From positions 199,732 through 263,731 of the forward strand of contig MPNW01000006.1 in assembly GCA_011800805.1 (NCBI GenBank): a DNA stretch of 64,000 nt. The letters are read 5' to 3'. Source of the stretch: Hirudo medicinalis. Its lineage: Eukaryota > Annelida > Clitellata > Hirudinida > Hirudinidae. A program made the translations under genes and the position numbers. How positions within the stretch are numbered: position 1 is the first letter of the stretch; each line of letters begins with the position of its first letter. Below, one piece after another: positions 1 to 13,327 of this stretch. The notes beneath the pieces were generated by a model. It ran no database searches, had not been told where the DNA came from, and saw nothing but the letters and a program-made list of their open reading frames with translations.

Positions 1-170
1 ATATTATTATTCAACTGATATATTATTGTTGTGTATATTATTATTCAATAATATATTATTGTTGTGTATATTATTATTCAACTGATATATTATTGTTGTA
101 TATTATTATTATTCAATAATATATTATTGTTGTGTATATTATTATTCAACTAATATATTATTGTTGAATT
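1..170. repeat. AT-rich tandem repeat, about 34-bp unit
   Basis: About five units of roughly 33-34 bp alternate between a CAACTGATAT and a CAATAATATA core, each followed by ATTATTGTTG. The array starts at the window edge, so its full length is unknown. Nothing coding is visible between here and the 3' end of the first gene at 703, apart from a short AAT run near 662-692. Confidence 0.8.
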
Positions 171-702
171 GTATAATTCTAAACCAAGTGCAATTTTGAA
201 GTCAGCTAGGGAAATTGAGCATCTTCTTGGTTCCAACAACTTAGTGTTCATGCTCATACACAGTTGTTATGAACAAGACAGATTTAAAAAAAAATTTTAT
301 TTAACGATTTAATTAATTGAAGTCATTACGAATCGAGATGTGAATAATTACGAATCATTCCAAACAATCTAAGCACTCTTTCGCGCACCTAATCATCTCT
401 AAATTAAACATTCAATCAATCAGGTAACAGGTTGTAATTGGCAGGTAATCGTCATATCAATGAGTATTGCTTTCCGAATGTAATAACTAACATATTTAAT
501 TAACCGGGTAAATTCCTGAAGACTAACGAATAAAAATGTTGAATCCTTTTGAATGAAATACTATAATTTCCTAGTGAACACATTGTAATCATTCTCATGT
601 ATTTACAAGTACTACACTTCACCTAAGTGTCTGACTAACAATATTAATAATAAAAAATTCAATAATAATAATAATAATAATAACAATAATATTCTTAAAA
701 GG

Positions 703-3700
703 TCACGATGCAAACAACAATAGAATTATGATGCTGACAGAGAGCGCAAATAATGTGATGGAGTGATAAAGTGTGTGGAAGACAGAAGATGCTGAGGAGG
801 ACATCTTGCCATCAAGGACGAAAATTTCTAAGACCGGTTGCCAAGGGTTCTCTCCAGTGTCGTACCTTTGCGAGCATTCATCGACTGTTGAGACAACATT
901 GGAATTATATATATATATATATTTATTTATATATAATTACATATTATTATATATTTATATAACTATATATTCATTAATATATTGTATTTGTAGGACACCC
1001 AAAATCAATGCGATGTGATACATTGAAATATAAATGTAATCGTTTGCAGAGGTATTAACTGATTGTTCGCTCAAACATATTTCAAGCAATTACACCATCA
1101 AGTAAAACTAGACTAATGTATCAAAGTAGCCTCGCTCTGACGATTAAATGATATCTTCATATAAATATGATTTAGAGATCGTCGGATCTCAGTAGAGATA
1201 ACTTTATAAAAGATGAAGAATTGTAATAAAATCTATTAAGCCATATCTTTGTCATATATTAATCATTTTTATCATTGCCACGACGAGCTTACAAAGTCTT
1301 TCATTTTCATTGAGGACCAATCTCAGGCTGCTGCCTTCGTCAGGGGTGTTGCTCAATGCTGTCTGTTTGACATCGCAGTGGGCAGAAGATGATCTCGACA
1401 TGTGGATCTCTCTCCATCCCATTCTCTCATAAACCTGGAACAATACGTTAATAAATAGCTGTCATAAATTGATTATCTCAACTCTGTTTAATATTAAAAT
1501 GTTTTATATTTTAACATTGAAGATATCGCATTTAATAACCTAGTACATCTATTCTAACTAATCTAAAAATGTTTTTGGGGACTCGTGATCTACCGATAAA
1601 TTACGCCTAAACATTTGCCTTGCATACTCGAAGGTATTGACATTTTAAGAATTTTCAGCATCTTTCTAGTTGAGTCATTGCCTTTCATGGCACAGTGAAG
1701 AAGCTGCTTGATCGAATTTGAGGCTGTCAGCGCAGGTCAAGTAACCAGAAAACATGGCAAGTGTACAAGTAGGAAATAATATAGGCACTTTGAAAGCTAA
1801 AGAATCACAAGTATCGTTAAAATTGTGAGCTTTCAGGTCTTGAGTTATTCGAGCTGCGTCCATGGTTCTGTCCTTCCTGATGAACGGACATTTTCTAGTC
1901 GTCGAACGGAACAAATTACAAATGGTAAATTTGATGACGATATTGTAACAACGGAGACGATAGTGGCACGAAAACATGGACAAAATCAAACGAAGACAAG
2001 TCACGTATCGGCCGAGCATTCGCAAGGAGGATTAAGTGAACAAGATTAAGGTGTCAGAAAAGCAAACAAGATCTGAAGTGATGAAGTTTTTTGAAATAAT
2101 TCGAAAAAAGGTGCTCATCCTGTGCCCTCCTGCCTGCTCTCTAACTGTGAAGTAACTCTTGTCTTGGAATCTTCGCTTGATAAACTCAAGCAAAACCGCC
2201 ACACCGCATCATTCTTTCTTGTAAGCATGTTGTCAGTGTACTAAATTGTGCTCATGTAGACATTCGAACAATTTTTAGACATCTTCAAAAATTGAAAGAA
2301 ACAGTCAGTATTGTGTTGTAGGATTTATTTGTAAACAAACCGAGGCACTTGAGGGATCGATATGAGACCTCTTGAGGAGACTTCAAAGAACTCAAAAATC
2401 GAGATTTTAATAACGGCTAAGAAAGTACAGAAGAAAACCTTCTTCTTGTCAAATTATCATTTTTCATTTTCTTGAGAAGTAATTGCGGGATGTAAAAGTT
2501 TATGACAAACATTTGATAGGAAAAGATAAGAGTTCGTCACTAATTAGGTAATATAAGTCATAAAATTTCTTTTTTTAAGTAATATTCATAAAATTTATAG
2601 AAATTAATTTGCTATTTTTCTGACTTTTTCAAGCTGACTATTAGAATGAACATAATTTTTTCATCTCTACAAAAAATATATCTGTACACGTGAAAGGTGT
2701 GTTTCAAATGAAAATGTTTGAGTTTGAAAATGTTTAGAATTTATCATCTCCTTCAATTTGCGGAGATTGACCGAATAAAACTTTAACGAGAGTACTTTTC
2801 TGGTTAATTATTTATGATTTATCAATAGTTCATAGTTCAGTTTGTGGGGAAAATTCTAAAATTTTGATTAAGGGTGACGAACCCAACACCTGAAGTTTGA
2901 CACTGGATCGAGAAGGTCATAGGTCAACATGTACGATTTCATGTTTTCCATCCAGTAGCCCACGCAAATCAGCTCTCTGTCTGGAATGTCTGCAAGTAGA
3001 ATCGGAAGATTAAGTAATTGTTTCAGAATAATTATGAAAGTGCAATAATAATATAATATAATTTTTATAAAATATTAGTGCAATAATTTTTATAGAAAAT
3101 TACTCTGAACTTAAACTTCTTCGTGTAATATTTTTTTTCACCAGTAGCTAATCCCTCTTAACTTGAAGATTGAATTCATTTTATTGATAAAAACAATGTA
3201 CAATCGCAAAAATTCGAATAGTTGGTGCAATGACTTTGTACGAAAAAAGACATTTTTAAAGTTTTATTAATTCTCATCTAACAAATTTACCACGTAAAAT
3301 TATTAATATCTTTTCAAAAAAATCTCACCATACTCCCCAATCGGTCGCCCAGTGTGGTCTAGTGACGCACAGTATGAGACATCCAAGGTCAATTTGGAAG
3401 GCTGAGCATCGCACGATTTCAATTCTGACTGATCTTCCTTGCAGTCGATTGTGTGCCTCGGCCTTTCCGTCATGCCCCCAACCTCTGTCTTGTATAGTTC
3501 CTCTTCACTGCCCTCCTGGATGAAGGTATACCTCCCTCCTATGGGGCAAGGGACTGGAGAGGGGGGATTCACTGTAGATTTGTGGGATTTGCTAGTTTCA
3601 ACATTAATTTTGAATCATCCTGGTTTTAAAAAATTTTAGCAGTAAACGATTATAATGGGTACAGTTAGAAATGACGCTGTCAAATATGTTGGTTAACTAT

Positions 3701-6700
3701 TTCAATATTATTATTATTGATATTAGTATTTCGTAATTGCTAATTGTTCGTGTTGTTTCATCTTGTTAATATTATTGCAGTTATCAACATGTTTATTTGA
3801 ATTCTTTGGCTCACTCATGAAATAGAAGTAGATCCACTCCTGTGGTTCGTTTGACCTTTCATAGGTGAAAGTCGACCAAGTGCATGTCTCCCTGAATATC
3901 CTGGTCAGGTATTCCTGATCCTGGAGCATGGACAAACGAGCAGGCACAGGCTTGCCTGGAATAAATTATGAAAATGGACTTAAAATCGTGATTCATCTCG
4001 AGAGTAAGTGCCATTAATAAATCCAGTCAAAGTAACGCAATGTAATGTTAGACTTGATTCACGTCTGGTCTTCCAATTAATTAATTGAATAGTTATTTGT
4101 AATTGTAGGAATTTTAAGGGATGTTCATAATTCAGTTCAAAGAAAGAATAAAATTATACTCACATTGACTTACCCATTCGAAATCTGATGATGCTGTGAT
4201 GTCTCTCCAGAAAATCGTAACACACGAAATGCGTTTCGCTGAGATGAAAGACATTAGCATTAAGACATTCTTGTTTATTATCAATTATTAATATCAATAT
4301 AACTATTATCAACACCGTGTTATCGTTAAGGGCTGTTATCGTTATCATAATCAACTATTAATATAGTTGGCACTTGTCTTAATGATCCTATTTAACTAAT
4401 AAATCACAATTAATTGATTTTCACCGCTAAAGACATTTTGATGTTTGTGATATGTACAAAATGACCTACCATCTTCCTTCGTCGATGGTGAATGTGAGGT
4501 ATCTGCTGTCAACGTGGGCCATGCACACGAAATATGAATTGAACACCTCGAATTGGTTCAAGGTCGTCACCTAAAGGTTAATATAAAAATATTGATAACC
4601 TCGAAATGTTTTTGTAAATGACAAAAATACCGAAAATAATAATTATTGCCTCCGCCATAATTAAAATGGAGATTTTAAATATATAACGGTGAATATCACC
4701 ACTTAGCAAATCCTAAGCTGAATTACGAAGCCACATGAACACTTAACATGAGAGGTTTTACGCTCAAATGTTGTTAATGGTTAGTTGAAAGATCATTTCT
4801 TAGTAAATTTCGCTAATAACTACATTTAACTTTCAATTTAAAATCACAGCAAGATAATAATCACAACAAGATAATAATCACAGCAAGATAATAATCACAA
4901 CAAGATAATAATCACAACAAGATAATAATCACAATAAGATAATAATCACATCAAGCACTGATATTGAATGCACGTTTACATAATTGATATTAATAATTAC
5001 GGACCTTGTGGATATGCGAGGTGTTTATAGTGACTGCGTTGTCGTACTCCCCACCCATGTAATACACTCCTGTGAAGTTCCGGGGGAACCTGCACCCAGG
5101 GTCAACCGAGGGGATCTCGCTGTAAATGGCTGCATCGTATTTTCAGGGTTATTATTAGGATGTGCAGAGATTATTTTTATTGTTGCAGATCGAAGTGGTA
5201 AGGACAGCTTACCAGCACAATTAATATTCGCTCCATAGCTAGATGATTTTATGACTAATGTTGATCGGTAAATTTCAAATATTGAATTAGTCATGCGAAG
5301 AGTCACATTTTAAATTCTCTCGAGATGAAATGTAAGAAGTCACGAGGATAAAATGTTTTGGAAGTAATTTGATGTTTACTGAAGTCCAAAAGATTCATAA
5401 TTATCATCGTCATAACCTCACGCATCTCCATCGCACCACTCATACAATGTCAAGTTGTTATTAAAAAATGTTCTTCATCGTTCCCATTGTAAGTTTATTA
5501 TTGCTATGATTATGATGATGGTGATTTTTATTATTATTATTACTATTATTATTATTGTTATTGCCGACAATATTGTACTGTTATTATAAAAATATGGATC
5601 CTTTTCTGTTCAACGCTCTTACAATTAAAATCGAATTAACATAATATAATTAATTAATATTAAAATAATTAACTTAACAAATATTTATTCGAAATGTTGT
5701 TTTAGTAATATTAAGTCATTATTAATAGTAACCTCGTATTACATTGTTATCATCTTAACCATAGTATCATTCCAACAATGTAATTTCTAGTTATAATGAT
5801 AATATTGTACTCACTTGGTCTGATGATGAGCCTTATATCTCCGTCATAGGGTGTCTGAAGGACTGCGCACGAGGCCCACCTGGACATACTGAACCTCCTC
5901 TCATTGTTTTCCATTTCCTGATCATATCTTGTCAGCTGGTTATGAATTAGTGTTTGGATAAAAAGAACTTTTCAACTTATGAATAGATATAATTAACTTA
6001 TAAAAAAGCTTTATTTCCTTTTGAATTTGCAATACGTTGCACGCATAAACCTGAACATAGTTAACTTAATAACACGTTATTCGCCTTTATGAATTTTATA
6101 AATATCAACTATTAAGGTATAAATGCATATGGTATTTTAATAAGAATGACAAATGTTGTAATTTATTCAAAAATAAAAACTGTTAACAAGTATTTAGATT
6201 AGGCTCATTTATCCTTTGACCCAGATTGGTCAATAATCTCCTAACCAGGCATCTGAACCTATCCCTGGGATGGACCTGTCCTAAGTCTGCCACAGCTGAG
6301 AAGACATTCCCATTTGCCTCCTGCCAAGTTCCCATGCATTTGAATCTGATTTCTAGGGTTGTGATGACGATGATGATGATAAATAATTATATAAAGGGAA
6401 TGTTGAATAATGATATATCATAAATATTCAGTAGTCACAATTAAGCATATTTATTTAAGTAATATTTTCCATGACCTTGACGGTTATACATTTAAATGGT
6501 CAAATTTGAAATGCACATTAAAGAGTTATAAAGGTTGATGTTGATAACAATTCTTAACGAGTAATTCAACGGTTATCATTTTATCGAAATCGCCATCACT
6601 GCGGCTTCCACCAATAAAAAAACTAACTCGCCCTGAGAGAGCTTGCAACATCGGGACACTCCCCGAAGGTCATATCGAAAACTTGATTGTCCACGTAGAC

Positions 6701-9700
6701 GGACCCTGGAAGTTGGCAGGCTGTGATGATGTTTTGGGGAGATTTGCAGATGCTGCCTCCTCCGTAATCAACCTCGTAGCTGAAGTCATAACACCCTTCG
6801 ATGGTGGCCTTGCAGTTAACTGTTTGAATATCGATCCCTGGGGAGTGTTTGATCTTTTCGTTAATATATCTTATTATTTTACTTGCTTCCTTTTGACTGA
6901 TGCTTTTTGGGTATGCTATTCTAATTTTTATTTCAAATCATTTAAAGTTCAACCTATTACATTCGATGTTCATGTAAGCCTTACAAGCAATGAGCAGTTA
7001 TTTTATTTATTTTATTGGACACGAGTAACAATTATCACGCAGAATCATTAGTTCGAAAGGCACATCCGAAAGGACGTAATCCCGCTTGTGGGTGAACTGC
7101 ATTACGTTTTGTGAGAAAAACAAAAAAGTCAGAGAGCAACAATGAACACTCGAAGTACAAACGAAGCAGTTAAAGTTATCATTTTACAGTTAGCAAGTTT
7201 CCTAATAACAATTTCAGAGTTACAAAGATATTAAGTGAGACTTAAATATTTCTTTGAATAAAAAGGATGATTCCGATTGGACGTCATTGGAGTTGAAATG
7301 CCCCAATTCACAGTCCAACGCATTCGATCGAAAACAATCAATTATTACATTTTAAAATTCCAGTTATCATCATTTTTACTCTTTCCATAACAAATTTCAT
7401 TAATTATTATTTATCGAGGGTTTCCAAAATCTATTTTTAGCAAAATTATAAAATCTATTGATTATAATTACTATTATTAACACATTAATTTCATTTATTT
7501 GATTAAATATCGCCATTTATTTCAAAGGCAAGAGAAAACTCGAACCTCACTTGACTTACTTCTAACTTGATTCACCATCAAGATCGCACATTACAGTTAT
7601 GTTGCAGTACTCGTTAGCAGTAAAACACACGTTGATTGGTTATTCGTGCAATTTTAACAAAATATTTAAATGAATTTTAGTAAAACCATCGAAGTAATTG
7701 TTTCAGCATAATTATTTGACATCATCACGAGTAAATTACAAATTAATTAGTTGACATCATCACGAGTAAATTAAAAATTAATTAGTTGACATCATCACGA
7801 GTAAATTAAAAATTAATTAGTTGACATCATTACGAGTAAATTAAAAATTAATTAGTTGACATCATCACGAGTAAATTAAAAATTAATTAGTTGACATCAT
7901 CATTAGTAAATTAAAAATTAATTAGTTGACATCATCACGAGTAAATTAAAAATTAATTAGTTGACATCATCACGAGTAAATTAAAAATTAATTAGTTGAC
8001 ATCATCACGAGTAAATTAAAAATTAATTATTTGACATCATCATTAGTAAATTAAAAATTAATTAGTTGACATCATCACGAGTAAATTAAAAATTAATTAT
8101 TTGACATCATCATTAGTAAATTAAAAATTAATTAGTTGACATCATTACGAGTAAATTACAAATTAATTAGTTGACATCATCACGAGTAAATTAAAAATTA
8201 ATTAGTTGACATCATCACGAGTAAATTAAAAATTAATTATTTGACATCATCATTAGTAAATTAAAAATTAATTATTTGACATCATCACGAGTAAATTAAA
8301 AATTAATTAGTTGACATCATCATTAGTAAATTAAAAATTAATTAGTTGACATCATCACGAGTAAATTAAAAATTAATTAGTTGACATCATTACGAGTAAA
8401 TAAATGCTCACTGAACATAGTCGTGAAGTCCATGTTGACCAGTATGTGACTGCAAACATCATCAAACAGTGAATCTTCGCCAACCTCTGACGAGGACAAG
8501 CATGAGGCTGAGAAGAATTGCAAGTAAATTCATTATTTTCTGTTATTTAAAAAATAATTTCTTTCTTGCATCAATCGAGAAACACGAAGAGCACGTAAAC
8601 GTTCGTCTCAACTGAGTCACAAGTACACTTAATAAGGGCAAAGAAATAGCCTGGAACTTACAAAATCTGTGCTGTATGACGTTCGGCGTTCTGAAATGCA
8701 GGTCTTGACACTGGTAGCAGTTCGATCTTCTGTTTTTATATTTTATCAGGTTTAAAAATTTTTATTATTATTATTATTATTGTTATATCGTTATCAATGT
8801 TATTATCCACATTATTAATCCGTTTAAGTGAACAGGTGCTGACAAACTTATTCCAGCCTTCTAACCAATCAAATCGAAGAAAGGCATTACCAAAACAATG
8901 CTCCCTGTAAATGTTACTTAGGATTCTTTTTCTTTAAAATCAGACATATTCAATTACAATCAGTTCAATTTATGTAGCGCCTATTCCCAAAGGTACTGGC
9001 GGCAACGCATGCTAGTTGGGAACACGACATAGTTCCTATTTATGCCTCTGAACAAGTGCAAACCAATGAATTTGGAATTGAATAAAACTGAAATCATCAC
9101 ACGTTGTGTAAACCCTCTCGTCTTTGTGTTAAATTATATATTATTTTTGCTATGAATGTTCATTATTATTTTGCTGTGATGGTATTACATATCATATAAG
9201 ATGAATTTGATATATTTTATTACAATCGTAAATATTATTATTACTATTTTTATTTGCAAAATCTAAATTGTGGAACGAGCGTTTGCATTTACAAGGCAGG
9301 TTTTCGTCCAAATCGGCATTTGTTAATTCAATAATTTTATAACTTATTAATTCAATAATTTTATAACTTATTAATTCAGACTTTAAATGAATTTAGAGGA
9401 ATTTTCTAAAGAGACGCAGTTACACCATTTCTGCTTTAAAGACTAGAAATTCTGAAGGCTACCTCCTGAGCCACAATTCCAGCTTATTGAGTGATAAATC
9501 TAATGACTAAATCTCACCTGTTGAAAAAGAGGATCCTGAGATCTGATCTGTTAAATGCATCTGTCGTGTCAGGGATGACCATGATTTCGTAGCACTCTGC
9601 AACACCGAGCTGTTCGTTTGAGAACGTCCTCTCCGATATGACGGTGTTCAGTTCTATCGACCTGTCTGTCGAGTAGAACTCTCCCCGAAGATACTCAGGG

Positions 9701-11396
9701 ATTTCGCATGATGACGACACTGCAACGAATTGATTTCATGCAAATTGAAAGTCGATTTTAGTCTTGGTTAATTTTTCTTCTTTGATCGACAAAGAATGAC
9801 CACGGTTTTGATTGTGAATGTGTTAATGTGATTTCATAACAGTAACGCCAATTTTTGTGAATTCATGAACAACTCACTTAATAAAAAAATCAAACATTAA
9901 TGTTCTGTTTAAATGTAAACATACATCTTTACGCAATAAATAAATAAATAAAAGAATTTAAATAAGCTTGCTAGGATTGGAAGAGTTTCAAATCGCATTT
10001 CCAAATCAAAGCAGAATAACTTTTATTTAAATCACAATACAGGGTTTTAAAGCGTTTGAAAACAGCAAATTTAAGCTTTTGTTTGAATGTTAAGGTAGGC
10101 ATAATTACAAACTGTAATTCAAGAACTTAGGTTCAATGGAAATAAGCATTTGTGTGGAACCTCAGAATTATAGCGACTAATTATAACTCTAATCATCGTT
10201 CAATTTAAGTTATTTTTTATTAACTAAATTTCAAGTTGAATTTGTGGTATTTCTACCTAAGCTCATCCTAATATTTTGTTCCATGAAATTATCTTTAATT
10301 CGATATATTAATGTTATTTTTAGTTGTGAACAAAAAATTAGATCAATACTCAGGATATTTGACTTCGGTTAAGATTCGTTGTATTTTGCAAAAAGTTTAA
10401 AACAATTTTTAATAATAACCTCAGAAGATGAAATTGTTGCCAGGAAATGTTGATATTATTTGCAAAATATTATTATTAATAAAAAAATATTATTAAAATA
10501 TTAATATTATTTAAGGCATTTTATGAACCCAGCTTTTAAAGCTTGAAAAATTCAATTTCAGTTTTCCACAGTAAAATTAACGTTTGTTGATGCCTCAATT
10601 TGAGTGTTGTGGCTAAAAATATTCTAAAATATTAGCGTCTGAAATCACTGTACATACTTATATTATATATAATATGTATGTAATATAATATTATTACATG
10701 TAATATTGTAATATAATATTATTACATATACATATATAATATATATATATTATATATTATATATAATATGTATGTAATATAATATTATTACATGTAATAT
10801 TGTAATATAATATTATTACATATACATATATTATATATAATATATATATATTATATATAATATGTATTATATATAATATTATTACATATACATATATAAT
10901 ATATATATATTATATATTATATATAATATGTAAGTAATATAATATTATTACATATACATATATTATTAAATTAGCTCGTTATTATGGGTTCTTAAAATGC
11001 CACACATTAAACCAATCCAGTGATCAAGTGTTCTAAGCGGCCACAAAATGTTGAGAGCACAAAATAGCGCAAACTACGAGAGGTTGAAAGCTGAGATTAA
11101 TTCGAATCGCTTCAAATTACAATTCATCACAATTGTATATATATATATATATATATAAATATAATTTATAAATATAATATATAAATATATATATATATAT
11201 TTCACATTCTTCCATTCCTTCAGTTCTTAGCGGTTAAACACTTTGAAAGATTTCTTTGAAATAACGATTTTTGAAAAGTCTAAGAGAAATTCCACAAAAT
11301 CAAAATCTCACCAGGAGATGAAAAGCAAGTTAAACCGGCGATGAAGACGACGACGATGCATTCCAAGAGGGGCAAATCTGGTGGAACGGTTAGCAT
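703..11396 (-). CDS. Cysteine-rich secreted/GPI-anchored protein, copy A (15 coding exons, 664 aa)
   Basis: Exons, 5' to 3': 11312-11396, 9518-9719, 8662-8729, 8412-8507, 6628-6837, 6246-6352, 5815-5935, 5005-5129, 4470-4570, 4174-4238, 3815-3955, 3329-3571, 2883-2989, 1293-1434, 703-884. All junctions are GT-AG and phases close to a 1995-nt frame. Exon 1 encodes a signal peptide (LECIVVVFIAGLTCFSS). The ectodomain is cysteine-rich, with CYQC, a VDYGGGSIC / FGECPDV module (exon 5), FKCMGTW, RNFTG with an N-glycosylation sequon, PCPIGGRY, VSYCASLDHTG, ELICVGYWMENMKSY and RCWVYER. The last exon ends in a serine cluster and about 20 hydrophobic residues reaching the stop, which suggests a GPI signal or a membrane anchor. 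From memory the layout resembles the arthropod/lophotrochozoan proteins with Pfam DUF7042-DUF7045 domains; I could not verify this. Function unknown. It is paralogous to the gene at 13328-19491. The splice model rests on sequence and paralogue agreement only. Confidence 0.85.
4842..4956. repeat. 17-bp tandem repeat in an intron of copy A
   Basis: Six to seven units of AATCACAACAAGATAAT, with small variants (AATCACAGC, AATCACAAT), lie in the intron just downstream of the 5005-5129 exon on the minus strand. No counterpart is seen in copy B. Confidence 0.85.
7716..8400. repeat. 35-bp minisatellite, about 19.6 copies, abutting an exon of copy A
   Basis: Units start with TTGACATCATCACGAG and recur every 35 bp from 7716 to 8381; the last unit is cut at 8400. 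Variants are mostly CACGAG, TACGAG or CATTAG at one site. The array ends five bases from the splice donor of the 8412-8507 exon of copy A, so on the transcribed strand it begins almost at the 5' splice site. It is intronic and absent from copy B. Confidence 0.95.
8966..9110 (-). mobile_element. SINE-like fragment, reverse orientation
   Basis: It begins ATTTATGTAGCGCC and contains GTTGGGAACACGACAT. This matches the order of motifs in the fragments at 34548, 54935 and 56107 (TTATATAGCGCC, a GGCGCTCC-like block, then GGTTGTGAAC / CGACTGTTGC). The CGCTATATAAATGG end is the likely 3' end of the family, so this copy is reversed. It lies in an intron of copy A. Confidence 0.5.
10655..10966. repeat. 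Long AT palindrome-rich block
   Basis: About 300 bp made almost only of A and T. ATATAATATGTATGTAATAT and TAATATTATTACATATACAT blocks recur three to four times and are largely self-complementary, so the region could form hairpins or cruciforms. It is in the first intron of copy A. Confidence 0.85.
11138..11203. repeat. TA microsatellite
   Basis: Two TA runs are separated by AATATAATTTATAAAT. They lie in the first intron of copy A, about 110 bp from the signal-peptide exon. A similar TA run lies at 904-966, in the last intron. Confidence 0.85.
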
Positions 11397-11529
11397 TTTT
11401 CAGCTCTTTCCCACTATCCGGATATCGGTCGATGCTCCATGGAAGGAATCAGAATAATAATCTCTGGGCTTTCCTACACTCAGCAGCAGCTTATGAAAGT
11501 CGAGTTAAGGCTCCGTTTGAGTGACAAAG

Positions 11530-11546
11530 TTTCTTCTTATATAAGA
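11530..11546 (-). promoter_or_regulatory. TATA box, probable promoter of copy A
   Basis: CTTATATAAG at 11536-11545 reads as a TATA box on the minus strand, about 140 bp upstream of the ATG at 11396. A TCACTC initiator-like motif follows about 20 bp downstream. This would give a 5' UTR of about 110 nt. Function is inferred from position and motif only. Confidence 0.5.
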
Positions 11547-11695
11547 TCTCCTCTCACCCGATCATCATCTCACCATTTCAATCAAGACCTTATTTAACTC
11601 CATCAATATTTGCGTGCTAGTGGTTCTATGGTCATCAAACAATTTGATCGATCCATATTTGTTTGTTTATCATTGCTATCAAAAACAGTGTAATA

Positions 11696-11787
<92 letters not shown>

Positions 11788-11790
11788 CAC
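11696..11790. repeat. GAT then AAT trinucleotide microsatellite
   Basis: About 19 GAT units (11696-11752) pass directly into about 12 AAT units. Open frames through it encode only poly-Asp/poly-Asn or poly-Ile and are not genes. Confidence 0.95.
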
Positions 11791-11982
11791 ATCATCACCA
11801 TAATAACATTTCGTCAAGGCTTTTGAAACAATAAAAATAAATTATTATTCAGAATTTCGCTTCTGGCATCGAGTGCCAACATGTCGCTTCATTTATTCAT
11901 TTCATTAATTCTTCCTTCAGTTATGATTTTAATTCAAACTTTCTTCGCATATTCTTTTCAATTCATTCCCTTTTTCAGTTGC

Positions 11983-12365
11983 AAGGTCATAAAGTTTCAT
12001 AGGTCATAAGGTCATAAAGTTTCATAGGTCATAAGGTCATAAAGTTTCATAGGTCATAAAGTTTCGTTGTTTGAAAAATCTTATTTCAATCTCAATTCAC
12101 GACTCCCCATCCGCTCCTAGAATCACATTCAACAACCAATTACAACACTTCAAATTTAAACTTTTAATTTAATAACATTTAGAACATTCGATTAAATTAT
12201 CCTCCAATTTAAATACCCAATTTAAAGCTCCAATATAAATATCCAATATAAATATCCAATTTAAATATCCAATATAAATATCCAATATAAATATCCAATA
12301 TAAATATCCAATATAAATATCCAATTTAAATATCCAATTTAAAGCTCCAATATAAATATCCAATT
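11983..12365. repeat. Two short tandem repeats in the A-B intergenic region
   Basis: At 11983-12066, AGGTCATAA and AAGTTTCAT units are repeated. At 12226-12365, about ten copies of a 13-bp unit (CCAATATAAATAT, with a TTTAA variant) give a frame-cycling 13-residue peptide repeat that is not coding. Then 12527-12660 carries AATT runs and two CA microsatellites. The rest of 11397-13327 has no exon that I can support. Confidence 0.85.
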
Positions 12366-13327
12366 TCCAATTTCCATTTAACATTTGACTCAATAACATA
12401 CGATAAGCGAATCAAAATGGATTTCACGCGTTCGTCATATCACGTTCACCTCGTTAAATGAGCTTGAAATCATTTTCACCTTTTAAGTCATTCCACCTGA
12501 ACGTTTGAATGCCTCGGCATCCGAACATCCAATTAATTAATTAATTAATTGACGCAGCATCCAATTAATTATTATTACACAACACAATTAATTAATTAAC
12601 ACACACACACACACATCCAAACAATTAATTAATTAACACACACGCACACACACATCCAAATAGTCATTTTATCCACTTCGTCACTTTTTTTTGAATCTTG
12701 AAAACTTTCATGTTTTTTTGAGAAATTCTACAACAAAATAAGAGCTTGTTGGGTGCCTTACTTCATCGCAAAACAGGTTGGAATCGATTTTCAAATGATA
12801 AAGTTACTACCATGCAAATTAGATTTTTTGTAAATCATTAAACAATTGAACTTACTAATAAATAATTTATTAAAGTGATTTTAATTAATTATTATAAGCA
12901 TACCGTTCATGATAGAGTTTTTTGTTAGTGGTGACATCTAGCGAGTGTCAAAAAATTTATAACATTATTTTTAATTAAATAAAAAGGTGAGTGTATTGTT
13001 GCTGGTAATATTTATCCCGATGCACCCTTCTTAGAATTTCGTTATAAAAATATTTAATCGTACAAAGTAAAGAAATACTTGTTTACGCTCGTTATTCTAG
13101 ATATTGAAGTAACCATGCCGACCATTTAAAGAATTTAAATAATGCTTAAGTGAGATAACTGTAAATCAGTTGCACCTTTCAATTGAATGCCTTTCAATTT
13201 CTTTGCTAAAAGTTTTAATTGCATTTCTAAAAAAACAACAACAACAACAAAAAGTGAATGATTTAAATTGAAAGCAGGCATAAAACATGCAAAGAACACT
13301 GACACAAGTATTTTTAGAACTACATGA

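Noticed and set aside
7716..8400. Regular array of about 20 direct repeats resembling a CRISPR
   Set aside because: Units are contiguous 35-bp copies without unique spacers, in an intron of an animal gene; it is a minisatellite.
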